Notes: generated by a model not told the origin, from the letters alone. A stretch of 61,071 bases of DNA from Candidatus Saganbacteria bacterium (GCA_016223205.1 JACRPM010000001.1:1-61071), one strand, 5' to 3'; positions 19,755 to 27,400 are shown, counted from the first letter of the stretch. Translations and numbers: made by a program.

Positions 19755-20531
19755 TCACCTCACCGCCAGCAATAGTTTAAAAGCGGTCTCGGCCATCAGC
19801 TCCACCAGCCCGACCACATGTTTGACCACCAAAGGCAGGGTGAAGACCAATCCGATCAGCCCCAGGGCGGGCTTCACTTGGAAGCCCAGCATGAAGACGT
19901 TAACCTGCGGGGCCACGCGGGAGACGATACCGAAAGCGAAGTCCGACAGGAATATGATGAGGACGATGGGCCCGGCAAACTGCAAAGCCAGCGACCAGAA
20001 TTTGGTGCCCAGGTCGATCATCTGCAGTACCAGCGCCGGGGACGATAAATTCAATATTTGCCCCGCCGGGACCACGCGGAAGCTCTGGTTGAGCGCCGAA
20101 AGCAAAAGATGGTGGCCGTTCACGATCAAAAAGACCATGAGCGCGATATAAAAGGTGAGGCGGCCGATCACCGAGATCTGTGCTCCGAAGAGCGGATCGA
20201 ACGATTGCGCCACGGAAAGGCCCATCTGCATGTCGATGATCTCGCCCGCGGCCTGGACCACCAAAAATACCATATTGGTCAAAAAGCCCATGGCCAGGCC
20301 GATGATGGCTTCCGATGCCAGGGACATCACGATCTGCATGGAAGTGAGCGGCAAGTTTTCCACGTTCACGGGAATAACGAACCACAGAAGCCCCGCTACC
20401 CATATGGCCAGCGCTACTTTGGGAAAAGCGGGGAAAGAGCGCGAGTTAAAAAGCGGGGCCGAGGCGAAGAGCCCGATCACTCTCGCCAGCACCAGCAAAA
20501 AAACGGTGAGCTGGGCGGACGAGATGAGCAT
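19755..20531 (-). CDS. fliR: flagellar export gate protein FliR
   Basis: 258 residues with about six membrane helices. Recognisable segments are FLLVLARVIGLFASAPLFNSRSFP at the N-terminus, ASEAIIGLAMGFLTNMVFLVVQAAGEIIDMQMGLS and the C-terminal half with PALGLIGLVFTLP. With FliP and FliQ it builds the helical export gate in the membrane. The start follows the fliQ stop directly. Confidence 0.95.
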   Translation of the reverse strand: MLISSAQLTVFLLVLARVIGLFASAPLFNSRSFPAFPKVALAIWVAGLLWFVIPVNVENLPLTSMQIVMSLASEAIIGLAMGFLTNMVFLVVQAAGEIIDMQMGLSVAQSFDPLFGAQISVIGRLTFYIALMVFLIVNGHHLLLSALNQSFRVVPAGQILNLSSPALVLQMIDLGTKFWSLALQFAGPIVLIIFLSDFAFGIVSRVAPQVNVFMLGFQVKPALGLIGLVFTLPLVVKHVVGLVELMAETAFKLLLAVR

Positions 20532-20801
20532 CTATCTCACCATGGCGGGGATGCCGGCCCAGAGGGTGTTGGTGAAATCCACCAGAAGCGACACCATCCA
20601 GGGAGAGGTGAAGGCCAGCATCAAAAACACCGCGATCACCTTGGGGACGAAGGTCAAGGTCTGCTCCTGGATCTGGGTCACGGCCTGGAAAAGGCTGATG
20701 GCAAAGCCCACGAGCAATCCCACACCTACCGTGGGAAGCGACAGCAGAAGCACCAGTATCACTCCCTGGTAAATTATTTGTACGACAAAATCCTGCGTCA
20801 T
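20532..20801 (-). CDS. fliQ: flagellar export gate protein FliQ
   Basis: 89 residues, two membrane helices, typical start MTQDFVVQIIYQGVILVLLLSLP and the core GLLVGFAISLFQAVTQIQEQTLTFVPK. An upstream in-frame start would add 12 residues coded by the repeat element and is rejected, because the family begins at about this Met. The Shine-Dalgarno-like GGTGAGGAG is supplied by the MITE-like repeat that separates fliP and fliQ. Confidence 0.96.
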   Translation of the reverse strand: MTQDFVVQIIYQGVILVLLLSLPTVGVGLLVGFAISLFQAVTQIQEQTLTFVPKVIAVFLMLAFTSPWMVSLLVDFTNTLWAGIPAMVR

Positions 20802-20803
20802 CT

Positions 20804-20930
20804 CCTCACCCCCGCCCTTCGGGCACCCCCTCTCCACTTCGTAGAGAGGGGGGTATTTCTAATTGATGACCCCTCTCCATCTCTGATGGAGAGGGGAAGG
20901 AATTCGCCGCAGGCGAAGGAAGGGGTGAGG
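20804..20930. repeat. MITE-like element between fliP and fliQ
   Basis: Terminal inverted repeats CCTCACCCC (20804-20812) and GGGGTGAGG (20922-20930). Inside are further hairpins: CCCTCTCC with GAGAGGGG, CCCCTCTCCAT with ATGGAGAGGGG, and ATTCGCC with GGCGAA. Same family as 10317-10450. It splits an otherwise tight operon and its edge provides the fliQ ribosome site. Confidence 0.75.
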
Positions 20931-20934
20931 TGCG

Positions 20935-21708
20935 TCATCTGAAGCTCATAAGCAACCCGCGGGTGATGAGGTTCCACCCGTCGACCAGCACGAATAGCAG
21001 TATTTTAAACGGTAAAGAGACCATCACCGGCGATAACATGAACATGCCCAGGGAAAGCAGGATGTTGGCCACCACCAGGTCGATGATCAAAAAGGGCACA
21101 AAGAGCAAAAAGCCGATCTGGAAAGAGGTCTTGAGCTCCGAGATCATGAAGGCGGGAATGGCGATGTAATTGGGAACGTCCTCCATGCGGGTGGGCGGCT
21201 TGATGCGCGCGAACTGCACAAAAAGCGCCAGGTCCTTTTCGCGCGTTTGCCGGAGCATGAATTTTTTAAGCGGCATCATGCCCGCCTCAAAGGCCTGCAT
21301 TTCCGAAAGTTTCCCCTGGTTGTAGGGATTGACGGCTACATTGGTTACGTCTTTCCACACCGGCGTCATGATGAAGACCGTCATAAAGATCGCCAGCCCC
21401 ACCAGGACAGAGGTGGGCGGCACCTGCTGGGTGCCGATGGCGGTGCGCAAAAGCGCGAAGACGATGATGATGCGCAAAAAGCTTGTGACCGAGACCAGAA
21501 AGAAAGGCACCAGCGAGATCACGGCGATGCCCAGGATCATCTGGACGGATGATGAGAATTGCGGCGTGCTCATCAGCCGGTTGACATCGAGGCCTCCGGC
21601 GATGGGACGGGCGGCGAAGGAGGGTAGAGACAATAGAATAACTGCGAATAAATTCGCAGTTAAAAGTGATAAGAGCCGCGAATTCATTCGCGGGATCCGG
21701 CTCTTCAA
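20935..21708 (-). CDS. fliP: flagellar export gate protein FliP
   Basis: 257 residues: cleavable-type signal sequence, then the FliP core with SVQMILGIAVISLVPFFLVSVTSFLRIIIVFALLRTAIGTQQVPPTSVLVGLAIF and the C-terminal DLVVANILLSLGMFMLSPVMVSLPFKILLFVLVDGWNLI. The TTG at 21708 is chosen because GGAGAGG precedes it and it overlaps the fliO stop (TTGA); an ATG at 21687 has no ribosome site. Two palindromic elements (21640-21661, 21672-21704) lie within the signal-sequence coding part. Confidence 0.95.
   Translation of the reverse strand: MKSRIPRMNSRLLSLLTANLFAVILLSLPSFAARPIAGGLDVNRLMSTPQFSSSVQMILGIAVISLVPFFLVSVTSFLRIIIVFALLRTAIGTQQVPPTSVLVGLAIFMTVFIMTPVWKDVTNVAVNPYNQGKLSEMQAFEAGMMPLKKFMLRQTREKDLALFVQFARIKPPTRMEDVPNYIAIPAFMISELKTSFQIGFLLFVPFLIIDLVVANILLSLGMFMLSPVMVSLPFKILLFVLVDGWNLITRGLLMSFR
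21640..21704. repeat. pair of palindromic elements inside the fliP signal-peptide region
   Basis: First: AACTGCGAAT, AA, ATTCGCAGTT (21640-21661), a perfect 10-bp stem. Second: AGAGCC GCGAAT, TC, ATTCGC, seven bases, GGCTCT (21672-21704). The outer arms match the AACC/GAGCC arms of the pairs at 57880-57928 and of the single copies at 1088 and 33011. Confidence 0.7.
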
Positions 21709-22010
21709 CTTTCCTCTCCTTCCTTTAACTTGTCGATCAGGGATACGTTCCGGTTGCTGATCCCCACCACGTAAATGTTCTTCTTGAATTTAAGGACGTA
21801 GGCGGTGACCTGCGGCTCCAACCCCACGCGGTCCAGGACCTCCAATAGTTTCCCCTTGGGATTCACCTGCAGGCGGGGTAAAAGATATCTTGAGGTCAGG
21901 TAGATGAGCCCCAGGACGACAGCTAACGATATAGCCACTTGCACGATGTAACCGAAAGTGGCCACGGGAGTGCGGTTTAAGGCCAGGGCCTCGTAAGTGA
22001 GACCGTTCAT
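21705..22010 (-). CDS. fliO: flagellar export accessory protein FliO
   Basis: 101 residues: a single membrane helix (about 17-40, TFGYIVQVAISLAVVLGLIYLTSRYLLPRL) and a small cytoplasmic domain (LEVLDRVGLEPQVTAYVLKFKKNIYVVGISNRNVSLIDKL) typical of FliO. It helps assemble the FliP ring. It overlaps fliN by 4 bases and the fliP start by 4. Confidence 0.9.
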   Translation of the reverse strand: MNGLTYEALALNRTPVATFGYIVQVAISLAVVLGLIYLTSRYLLPRLQVNPKGKLLEVLDRVGLEPQVTAYVLKFKKNIYVVGISNRNVSLIDKLKEGEES

Positions 22011-22297
22011 TTGAGCAAAACGTTGGTGATGCGGATGCCGTAATTGTCGTCGACCGCGACCACTTCTCCCTGGGCCACCAATTGTCCGCCCACCTTAAGG
22101 TCGAGGGGCTCTCCCGCCAGGCGTTCGAGCTCGATGATCGAGCCCTCGGCCAGCTCCAGCACCTCTCTTAAAGAGAGCCGGGTGCGGCCCAGCTCCACCG
22201 TCGCTTCGACCGGTATCTCACCGATGGTCTTTTCGTTGAGCTGCGCCCCTTTGCCTTCTTCGCTCAATTCCGGGAAATGCACCTTTTTAACTTCCAT
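22007..22297 (-). CDS. fliN: flagellar motor switch protein FliN
   Basis: 96 residues consisting of a SpoA domain: IPVEATVELGRTRLSLREVLELAEGSIIELERLAGEPLDLKVGGQLVAQGEVVAVDDNYGIRITNVL. FliN forms the lower C-ring and recruits export ATPase complexes. Its first base is the last base of the fliM stop (TAATG). Confidence 0.96.
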   Translation of the reverse strand: MEVKKVHFPELSEEGKGAQLNEKTIGEIPVEATVELGRTRLSLREVLELAEGSIIELERLAGEPLDLKVGGQLVAQGEVVAVDDNYGIRITNVLLK

Positions 22298-23496
22298 TAC
22301 GAGGCCTCCTTTTCTTCATCTTCAATCTCGTCTTCGGGGAACTCCTCCTCATCCAGCAGATCGTCTTCCAGGTCTTCTTCCGGAAACTCCTCCTCCTCTT
22401 CTTCTTCTTTAATAGGAGGAGGCGGCGGTACAGCTGGTCTGATGGGCCTAAGCGGCGGCAAGGGTTTGGCGGCCGGAGTCGGAGTTGGCGGGGGAGGCGG
22501 AGTGGGTCCCTGGACGGGCGGCGGCACTACTTTTATCTCTTTTTCTTTTTCCACACCCACCACCCGGAGAACCAATTTGCCGTTTTGTTCCCCCGGCTGG
22601 CCTTGCACCACTTTTTTTCCGCCGAGAAAGATATTAATGGCGTTAAAGATCGAGTTGTTCACCGTAACCACATCGCCCGCTTCCAATCCCCGGATCTCGC
22701 CGGCCTTAAGTTCGGCTGTCCCCAAAAGGGCTCTCACCGGCACCAGGATGTTGCTTAGTATCTGCGGGCCCAATTTGTTCAGGGCCAGGGGCTTGGGCTT
22801 GGAAGATTCTTTTATTTTTTTCAGCAGGCCTTTGAGGAAAGGGCCGGTATAGCCCAAAAGGACCTTGCCGTGCGCATCCCCCAGGGTCAATTCCATAACA
22901 AAGACCACGAAAGTGGTCTGGTGATTGACCGAGAGCAGGGGGGCGGGGTCGGGGAAGGAAACCGCTTCATATTTTAACGACTTGAAAATGTTCGAGAAAG
23001 CTGTGTTTAAGAGGTTCAAGTTCTCCGAAAAGGCGGTCTCAAAGACCAGCTGGTCGGCCTCGGTTATCTGGTGGCGGCCGCCGCCGGCTTCCCCGCCCAA
23101 AGCCGCGGCCACCAGGCCTTCCGCCAGGGAAGAATCAACCGACAGGAAAATTTCTTCCGGATGGTCGGGGGAGGTGATCTTTCCCTGCAGGATGGGCCCC
23201 ATCAGGGATTTGACAAAAGTGCCGTAGGGCGTCTGCTGGGCCTCTATCGAAAAAAGCTCGCCCGCGGTCCCCAGGCCGGAGCGCAGGGCCTTGATCCAGC
23301 TTTCGGCGAAGCGGTAATGGATAAGGTGTGCGGCGTTGAGCTCTTCTTCCGAGAGGCGATCGAATCCGTAAAGCCCGATCTTTACCCTTTTGACCAATTG
23401 CTGGGGCACCTTATAGGTGGTCCAGTCCCCGATAGAGGGGGACAGCTTAAGCGAGCGCCGCTGGGGCGCCAGGTCCGATTTTCCGCGTTCCGCCAT
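22297..23496 (-). CDS. fliM: atypical flagellar motor switch protein FliM
   Basis: 399 residues. The middle part has the FliM fold (KRVKIGLYGFDRLSEEELNAAHLIHYRF, FLSVDSSLAEGLVAAALGGE, FVVFVMELTLGDAHGKVLLGYTGPFLKGLL) and a SpoA domain at about 240-320 (ILVPVRALLGTAELKAGEIRGLEAGDVVTV). The N-terminal EIDALL-type peptide that binds CheY-phosphate in most FliM is missing; the protein begins with a basic, polar segment. After the SpoA domain comes an extra tail of about 80 residues, first Pro-rich, then strongly acidic (EEEEEEEFPEEDLEDDLLDEEEFPEDE). Both changes suggest a different way of controlling the switch. The position before fliN supports the name. Confidence 0.88.
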   Translation of the reverse strand: MAERGKSDLAPQRRSLKLSPSIGDWTTYKVPQQLVKRVKIGLYGFDRLSEEELNAAHLIHYRFAESWIKALRSGLGTAGELFSIEAQQTPYGTFVKSLMGPILQGKITSPDHPEEIFLSVDSSLAEGLVAAALGGEAGGGRHQITEADQLVFETAFSENLNLLNTAFSNIFKSLKYEAVSFPDPAPLLSVNHQTTFVVFVMELTLGDAHGKVLLGYTGPFLKGLLKKIKESSKPKPLALNKLGPQILSNILVPVRALLGTAELKAGEIRGLEAGDVVTVNNSIFNAINIFLGGKKVVQGQPGEQNGKLVLRVVGVEKEKEIKVVPPPVQGPTPPPPPTPTPAAKPLPPLRPIRPAVPPPPPIKEEEEEEEFPEEDLEDDLLDEEEFPEDEIEDEEKEAS

Positions 23497-23503
23497 TATC
23501 TCC

Positions 23504-24307
23504 TTATCCTAGCTTTTGTATGAACGAAGAGATCAGCTCCGAAGCCATGTTGACCACCGACAGGTTGCTGTTGATGGCGCGCTGCAGCTCCAAGGATACG
23601 ATCGACTCGGTCAGGTAATTGACGTTGGATTGTTCCACTTGCCCGCCGGCGACGGTCCCGGCGATATTGCCCGCGGCCACGGCCGAGGCGGGCGAGCCGG
23701 AAGCGATCGATTCCCTAAAGGTGGTGCCCGGCCCCTGGGTGAGCCCTCCGGGATTTTGGAAATAGGTGAGGGCGATGCGGTAGCCGGTCGAAGTCCCCTG
23801 ATAGAGAAGCTCGCCGGTCGAATCGTTCCAGGTATAGTCCGCGGAAGACCCGGCCAATCCGGTGATGGGCACCAGGGTCCCGGACGAATTAAAACCATAA
23901 ACCTGCTGGCCGGCGGAAGTCAACAAAAATCCGCTGTTGACGGCAAATTGGCCGGCGCGAGAATAAAGGAACGAATTGCCGCCGTCACCCGAAAGGATGA
24001 AGAATCCCTGGCCGGAGATGGCCAGGTCGATGCCGTTGCCGGTGGAAAGAGAACCCTGGCTCATGTCAACCAAGGTGTTGGCGATGCTCATTCCCCCTCC
24101 CAGCTGGATGGGGTTGGTGCCGCCCAGGTTGCCGAAAGTGGAGGCGGCGGTTCCCTGCCTCATCACCTTTTCGAGAAGTGATTGGAAGGAAACATCGATC
24201 CGTTTGTAACCCGTCACCGAAAGGTTGGCGATGTTGGCGGAATGGATGGTTAAGGCGGCGTTATAATTCTCAATGGCGTTCTTGGCCTGGGTCATAATGT
24301 CGAGCAT
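23504..24307 (-). CDS. flagellar hook/rod protein of the FlgE/FlgF/FlgG family
   Basis: 267 residues. The N-terminal rod domain holds ALTIHSANIANLSVTGYKRIDVSF, the middle has SGQGFFILSGDGGNSFLYSRAGQFAVNSGFLLTSAGQQVYGF, and the C-terminal domain ends with GGQVEQSNVNYLTESIVSLELQRAINSNLSVVNMASELISSF. Both termini form the coiled D0/D1 parts of axial proteins. The length fits FlgF/FlgG better than a long hook protein, but next to fliK a short hook FlgE is equally possible. Exported by the flagellar gate and with no signal peptide. Confidence 0.88.
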   Translation of the reverse strand: MLDIMTQAKNAIENYNAALTIHSANIANLSVTGYKRIDVSFQSLLEKVMRQGTAASTFGNLGGTNPIQLGGGMSIANTLVDMSQGSLSTGNGIDLAISGQGFFILSGDGGNSFLYSRAGQFAVNSGFLLTSAGQQVYGFNSSGTLVPITGLAGSSADYTWNDSTGELLYQGTSTGYRIALTYFQNPGGLTQGPGTTFRESIASGSPASAVAAGNIAGTVAGGQVEQSNVNYLTESIVSLELQRAINSNLSVVNMASELISSFIQKLG

Positions 24308-24994
24308 TTAAGTTTCCTCCTCCTTGTTCTTTGAGATCTCGGTCACCCGCAGGTCGTTAAGGGTTATTCTAGCTGCTTTTAGCGAGTTTTCAAGCTCCAA
24401 AATGTGCTCGTCCAGCAATTTTTTCGAATTGCCGTCGGCTGCGGCGATCAATACCTCGATCCCGCCGTTTCGGTTCTTGAAAGAAAGCAGCAGACGACCC
24501 AGTTCCTCGGATCTAAGGTCCAGATTGAGCTCCGGTTTTTGGCTAAGCTTAAAGATGCGCGCCCGTTCCACCAGATCGTCGATCAAGACCTGCATATCAC
24601 CCTTGGTCAAACCCGCCGAAGAATTGGGGGAGGCGGCGAGCGGCAAGGGGGCAAAAGGAATGAAGGTGGGGAGATTGGCAATGAGCGCTTGCTTGATTGC
24701 TTTGGTCTCCAGCGCCTCTAATTTTTCATTGCGGAGTTCGGAGTGGGGAGTGGCGAGTGTATTGGGATCGTCATAAGTGGTTTTCTCTTCTTTTGGCGGT
24801 GGGGCCGGTTCTTCGGTCTTCTCGGATGAAAAATCAAATTCGAATTTGAGGGGGACGAATAGCGAATCGAGCTGGGCCAGCGCCAGGTCGAGGTAGTTGT
24901 CGAAAGTGCCGTCGCCATGTCTTTGAGGGGTAATAGCTGTGCCTTGCAGGCTGGTTTGATCTATCGTAGCAGAGGTAACCGGGTTGCTCACCAC
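24308..24994 (-). CDS. fliK: FliK-like hook-length control protein
   Basis: 228 residues from a GTG. Residues 1-110 are low in order, with a Pro/Glu stretch (TEEPAPPPKEEKTTYDDP). The C-terminal 80 residues match the FliK hook-length domain: LNLDLRSEELGRLLLSFKNRNGGIEVLIAAADGNSKKLLDEHILELENSLKAARITLNDLRV, the LRPExLGxLxV...L...L...G pattern. Shorter than most FliK, so a short ruler. First gene of the operon; the next gene starts directly after its stop. Confidence 0.8.
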   Translation of the reverse strand: MVSNPVTSATIDQTSLQGTAITPQRHGDGTFDNYLDLALAQLDSLFVPLKFEFDFSSEKTEEPAPPPKEEKTTYDDPNTLATPHSELRNEKLEALETKAIKQALIANLPTFIPFAPLPLAASPNSSAGLTKGDMQVLIDDLVERARIFKLSQKPELNLDLRSEELGRLLLSFKNRNGGIEVLIAAADGNSKKLLDEHILELENSLKAARITLNDLRVTEISKNKEEET

Positions 24995-25059
24995 TTCAAC
25001 CTTCCCCCTTTAATCTATCGTATCCAGCTGACCAAAACTTGCCGCGCTATTACGGCGTG

Positions 25060-25088
25060 ATTATAGCAGAGATAATATATTCTGGCAA
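25060..25088 (-). promoter_or_regulatory. sigma70-type promoter of the flagellar export operon
   Basis: Reading leftwards: TTGCCA (25083-25088), 17 bases, TATAAT (25060-25065), with TGC before the -10 (extended -10). A 60-base leader with AAAGGGGGAAGG reaches the fliK GTG. So the early/middle flagellar genes use a housekeeping-type promoter, while the divergent gene uses a sigma28-like one. Confidence 0.75.
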
Positions 25089-25101
25089 TTTAAAATAACC
25101 T

Positions 25102-25128
25102 GAAATTCCCCCAAAAAGTGATCGAAAA
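25102..25128 (+). promoter_or_regulatory. sigma28-like promoter of the gene at 25157
   Basis: GAAATTCC (25102-25109), 11 bases, ATCGAAAA (25121-25128). A weaker -10 box than most. AGGAGG at 25146-25151 precedes the ATG. Confidence 0.6.
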
Positions 25129-25156
25129 TAAACCGGATTAAACCAGGAGGTATTTT

Positions 25157-25738
25157 ATGGCTATTTTGCGAGGAATGGAAAGATCGATGTCGCTTTTAAC
25201 TGGATTTAGAAGAATCGGACCCTTTCGCGCAGATGGGCCGGCAGCGGGAAGAAGAGAATTAATTAATCGGGACGAGGTAGTTAGGAATCTTAAAATATTA
25301 GGTTATCAGCATCATGCTGATGCAATTGCAAGAGAATCCTCGATAGAAACGCTTACGGGATTGGTAAGAGACTCAAAATATGCTTACATTGTGGCAGCGT
25401 TAGCGGTTAGAAATATAACGGAAAGAAACCGGGATGGCAATTTTGCCGAGCTTATTGAATCATTAAAACAAGACCTCGTTGGAAAGTATGAAGCCGAAAT
25501 AAGATCCCTTACACAGCGAACCCCATTTTTTCATGGTGGCGCTGCTCCAATATCGCAGGAAACATTAGCGGCAAGGGCAAGAAAATATTATGGGATAGGG
25601 GGTGTTGCTCCTTCCCCGCCGCGGCGTTCAATAATGCAACGCCTCGCCAATATTGCCGATCCTATTAATCCAACTCATTGCGTAGCGGTTCCTTTTGGAA
25701 TATCTGGTTGGCTGAGCTCGATAGATTGGAATAGCTAA
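25157..25738 (+). CDS. unknown protein, sigma28-type promoter
   Basis: 193 residues with no recognised domain. Residues 1-37 are basic and Gly-rich (RGMERSMSLLTGFRRIGPFRADGPAAGRR). Residues 38-125 look helical (RDEVVRNLKILGYQHHADAIARE, YAYIVAALAVRNITERNRDGNFAELIESLKQDL) and the C-terminus is a Pro/Ala-rich region. AT-richer than the flagellar operon it faces. Being divergent from fliK and having a sigma28-like promoter suggest a link to flagellar assembly timing, for example an exported late substrate. This is inference. Confidence 0.7.
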   Translation: MAILRGMERSMSLLTGFRRIGPFRADGPAAGRRELINRDEVVRNLKILGYQHHADAIARESSIETLTGLVRDSKYAYIVAALAVRNITERNRDGNFAELIESLKQDLVGKYEAEIRSLTQRTPFFHGGAAPISQETLAARARKYYGIGGVAPSPPRRSIMQRLANIADPINPTHCVAVPFGISGWLSSIDWNS

Positions 25739-25751
25739 ATCTGTTTATAAA

Positions 25752-25833
25752 TGCCGCGGAGAGGACTCGAACCTCCAAGCCTTGTGGGCATACGCACCTC
25801 AAGCGTACGTGTCTGCCATTCCACCACCGCGGC
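25752..25833 (-). tRNA. tRNA-Leu (GAG)
   Basis: Class II tRNA with a long variable arm. Acceptor GCCGCGG with CCGCGGC; anticodon stem TACGC/GCGTA with loop TTGAGGT gives GAG. No CCA is encoded. Its first 32 bases recur as a direct repeat at 26125-26176. Confidence 0.93.
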
Positions 25834-25849
25834 ATTGGGTTTGATTATA

Positions 25850-26116
25850 TCAGAGTTCTAAATCATCAACAACGCTTTGAGGTTTCATTTTCTTAATGAA
25901 ATCCCTGCCGGAGCCGGATTTTAAATGCTTTTCTCGTTCGACTGCCTCTTCTTTAGTCTGGACTGTCTCTTTGTAAATTAGAACGAAAGGGACGCGATGC
26001 TTGGTTGATTTGACTCTGCCGGAGTTGTGCTGTTTTATCCTTCTATCCAGATTGTTTGTAAAACCGATATAAAGGTTGTTATCTTTAGAGCTTTTTAGAA
26101 CGTATATAAAAAACAT
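25850..26116 (-). CDS. GIY-YIG nuclease-domain protein (UPF0213 type)
   Basis: 88 residues: MFFIYVLKSSKDNNLYIGFTNNLDRRIKQHNSG carries the GIY-YIG equivalents (IYV...LYIG), the conserved Arg in RRIKQHNSG and the Glu in EEAVEREKHLKSGSGRDFIKK. Stand-alone proteins of this type are common in uncultivated bacteria and often look mobile. It lies exactly between tRNA-Leu and a duplicate of that tRNA's 5' end, so it seems to have arrived by insertion at the tRNA gene. Confidence 0.92.
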   Translation of the reverse strand: MFFIYVLKSSKDNNLYIGFTNNLDRRIKQHNSGRVKSTKHRVPFVLIYKETVQTKEEAVEREKHLKSGSGRDFIKKMKPQSVVDDLEL

Positions 26117-26121
26117 TTAGT

Positions 26122-27372
26122 CTAGCGTACGTGCCTGCCTGCCGGCAGGCAGGTCTGCCATTCCACCACCGCGGCAACAATATTTTCCATCTTCAATCCG
26201 CGACTGCCTTTGACCAAGATTATATCACGCGGGCGGATGAATTTCTTCAGCTTTTTCAGTAAGGTTTTCCGGTTTTTTTCCGGTGTGGTAACTTTGGGCC
26301 AAAGCTTGCCCAAAGTGTAGACCCGGTCGATCTTAAGATCGCGGGCTAGACGTATTATGCGGCGGTGGGCCGCTTTGGATATCTTGCCCAGCTCCAGCAT
26401 ATCCCCCAAAACCGCGATCTTGCGGCCGGGAAGATCCGCCAATACTTTCAAAGCTGCGGCCATGGATTGGGGGTTGGCATTGTAAGTATCATTTAATATC
26501 TTGGTGCCGTTCTCTTTTAAAATGACCTGCATCCTTTTGCTGGACGGGCAAAACTCCTCCAATCCTTTCTTGATCGAGGGATTTTTTACGCCCAGAACTT
26601 TGGCTGCCGCGATCGCCGCCAGTGCATCCATTATCATGTGCTCACCCGGGACGGGCAGTTTTATGCCCATTAGGTCTTTCGGCGTCACCTCCGCCTTCTC
26701 CAGTATCCCAAAGGTCATGACCCTTTTCCCTTTTCCCTTTACCCGCTGTTTCAAATGCTCAAAGAACTCATCATCCTGATTGATGACCGCAAAGTCGCCT
26801 TTCTTCAAATAAGTAAATATTTCGGCTTTGGCCTTGGCGATATTCCTTTTGGTCTTCAAGAACTTCAGATGGGCTTCTCCGATATTAGTAATGACGGCGA
26901 CGTGCGGTTTTACGATGCGCGCCAGCTCTTCTATTTCTCCCAAACCCTGCATAGCCATTTCGATCACTGCGGCTTTATGTTTATTATTGAGTTTCAAGAG
27001 GGTGAGGGGAACGCCGATCTCGTTGTTTAAGTTCTCTTCGTTCTTTAAAACTTCCATTTCCTGCGAAAGGATGGAAGAGAGCATATCCTTGACGGTGGTC
27101 TTGCCCACGCTCCCCGTCACGCCGATAAATGGGATCTTGAATTTGTTACGATGAAAGGCGGCCAGTTTATGGAGCGCGGCCAGACCGTCTTTGACATCGA
27201 GCGCCAGCGGAGCTTTTTTTAGGAATTTTCGGCCGTCGAAATTCTTACCTTTGAGGGGAATAAAAAGTTCTCCCGGTTTCAAGGCGCGGGTGTCGGTAGA
27301 GATGCCCGCGATCTTCCCGTTCCCCACCACTTTCCCGCCGGTGATCGCTTCAATTTCTTCTCTATCGAACAT
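26122..27372 (-). CDS. murF: UDP-MurNAc-tripeptide--D-Ala-D-Ala ligase with a tRNA-derived C-terminus
   Basis: Adds D-Ala-D-Ala to the peptidoglycan precursor using ATP. 416 residues from the ATG at 27372; a start further upstream is rejected as it lacks homology and overlaps the promoter. Visible are DTRALKPGELFIPLKGKNFDG, the P-loop GVTGSVGKTTVKDMLSSIL, NEIGVPLTLL, DTYNANPQSMAAALKVL and VLVKGSRGLKMENIV. After ENIVAAV the frame runs through 32 bases identical to the 5' end of tRNA-Leu(GAG) and a 20-bp palindrome coding CLPAGR, so the last 14 or so residues are foreign. Confidence 0.94.
   Translation of the reverse strand: MFDREEIEAITGGKVVGNGKIAGISTDTRALKPGELFIPLKGKNFDGRKFLKKAPLALDVKDGLAALHKLAAFHRNKFKIPFIGVTGSVGKTTVKDMLSSILSQEMEVLKNEENLNNEIGVPLTLLKLNNKHKAAVIEMAMQGLGEIEELARIVKPHVAVITNIGEAHLKFLKTKRNIAKAKAEIFTYLKKGDFAVINQDDEFFEHLKQRVKGKGKRVMTFGILEKAEVTPKDLMGIKLPVPGEHMIMDALAAIAAAKVLGVKNPSIKKGLEEFCPSSKRMQVILKENGTKILNDTYNANPQSMAAALKVLADLPGRKIAVLGDMLELGKISKAAHRRIIRLARDLKIDRVYTLGKLWPKVTTPEKNRKTLLKKLKKFIRPRDIILVKGSRGLKMENIVAAVVEWQTCLPAGRHVR
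26125..26176 (-). repeat. tRNA-Leu 5' fragment split by a 20-bp palindrome
   Basis: GCGTACGTG (26125-26133) and the 23 bases at 26154-26176 match 25803-25834 of the tRNA-Leu gene without mismatch. Between them sits CCTGCCTGCCGGCAGGCAGG (26134-26153), also at 10375-10394 and, with one change, at 37983-38000. The fragment is part of the murF reading frame. Confidence 0.85.
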
Positions 27373-27379
27373 ATATTTA

Positions 27380-27388
27380 AGTATAGCA
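27380..27388 (-). promoter_or_regulatory. murF: extended -10 promoter of murF, leaderless
   Basis: Reading leftwards TGCTATACT: TATACT (27380-27385) preceded by TGC. Seven bases separate it from the murF ATG, so transcription should start at or next to the start codon. Confidence 0.55.
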
Positions 27389-27400
27389 TAAAAATATATT

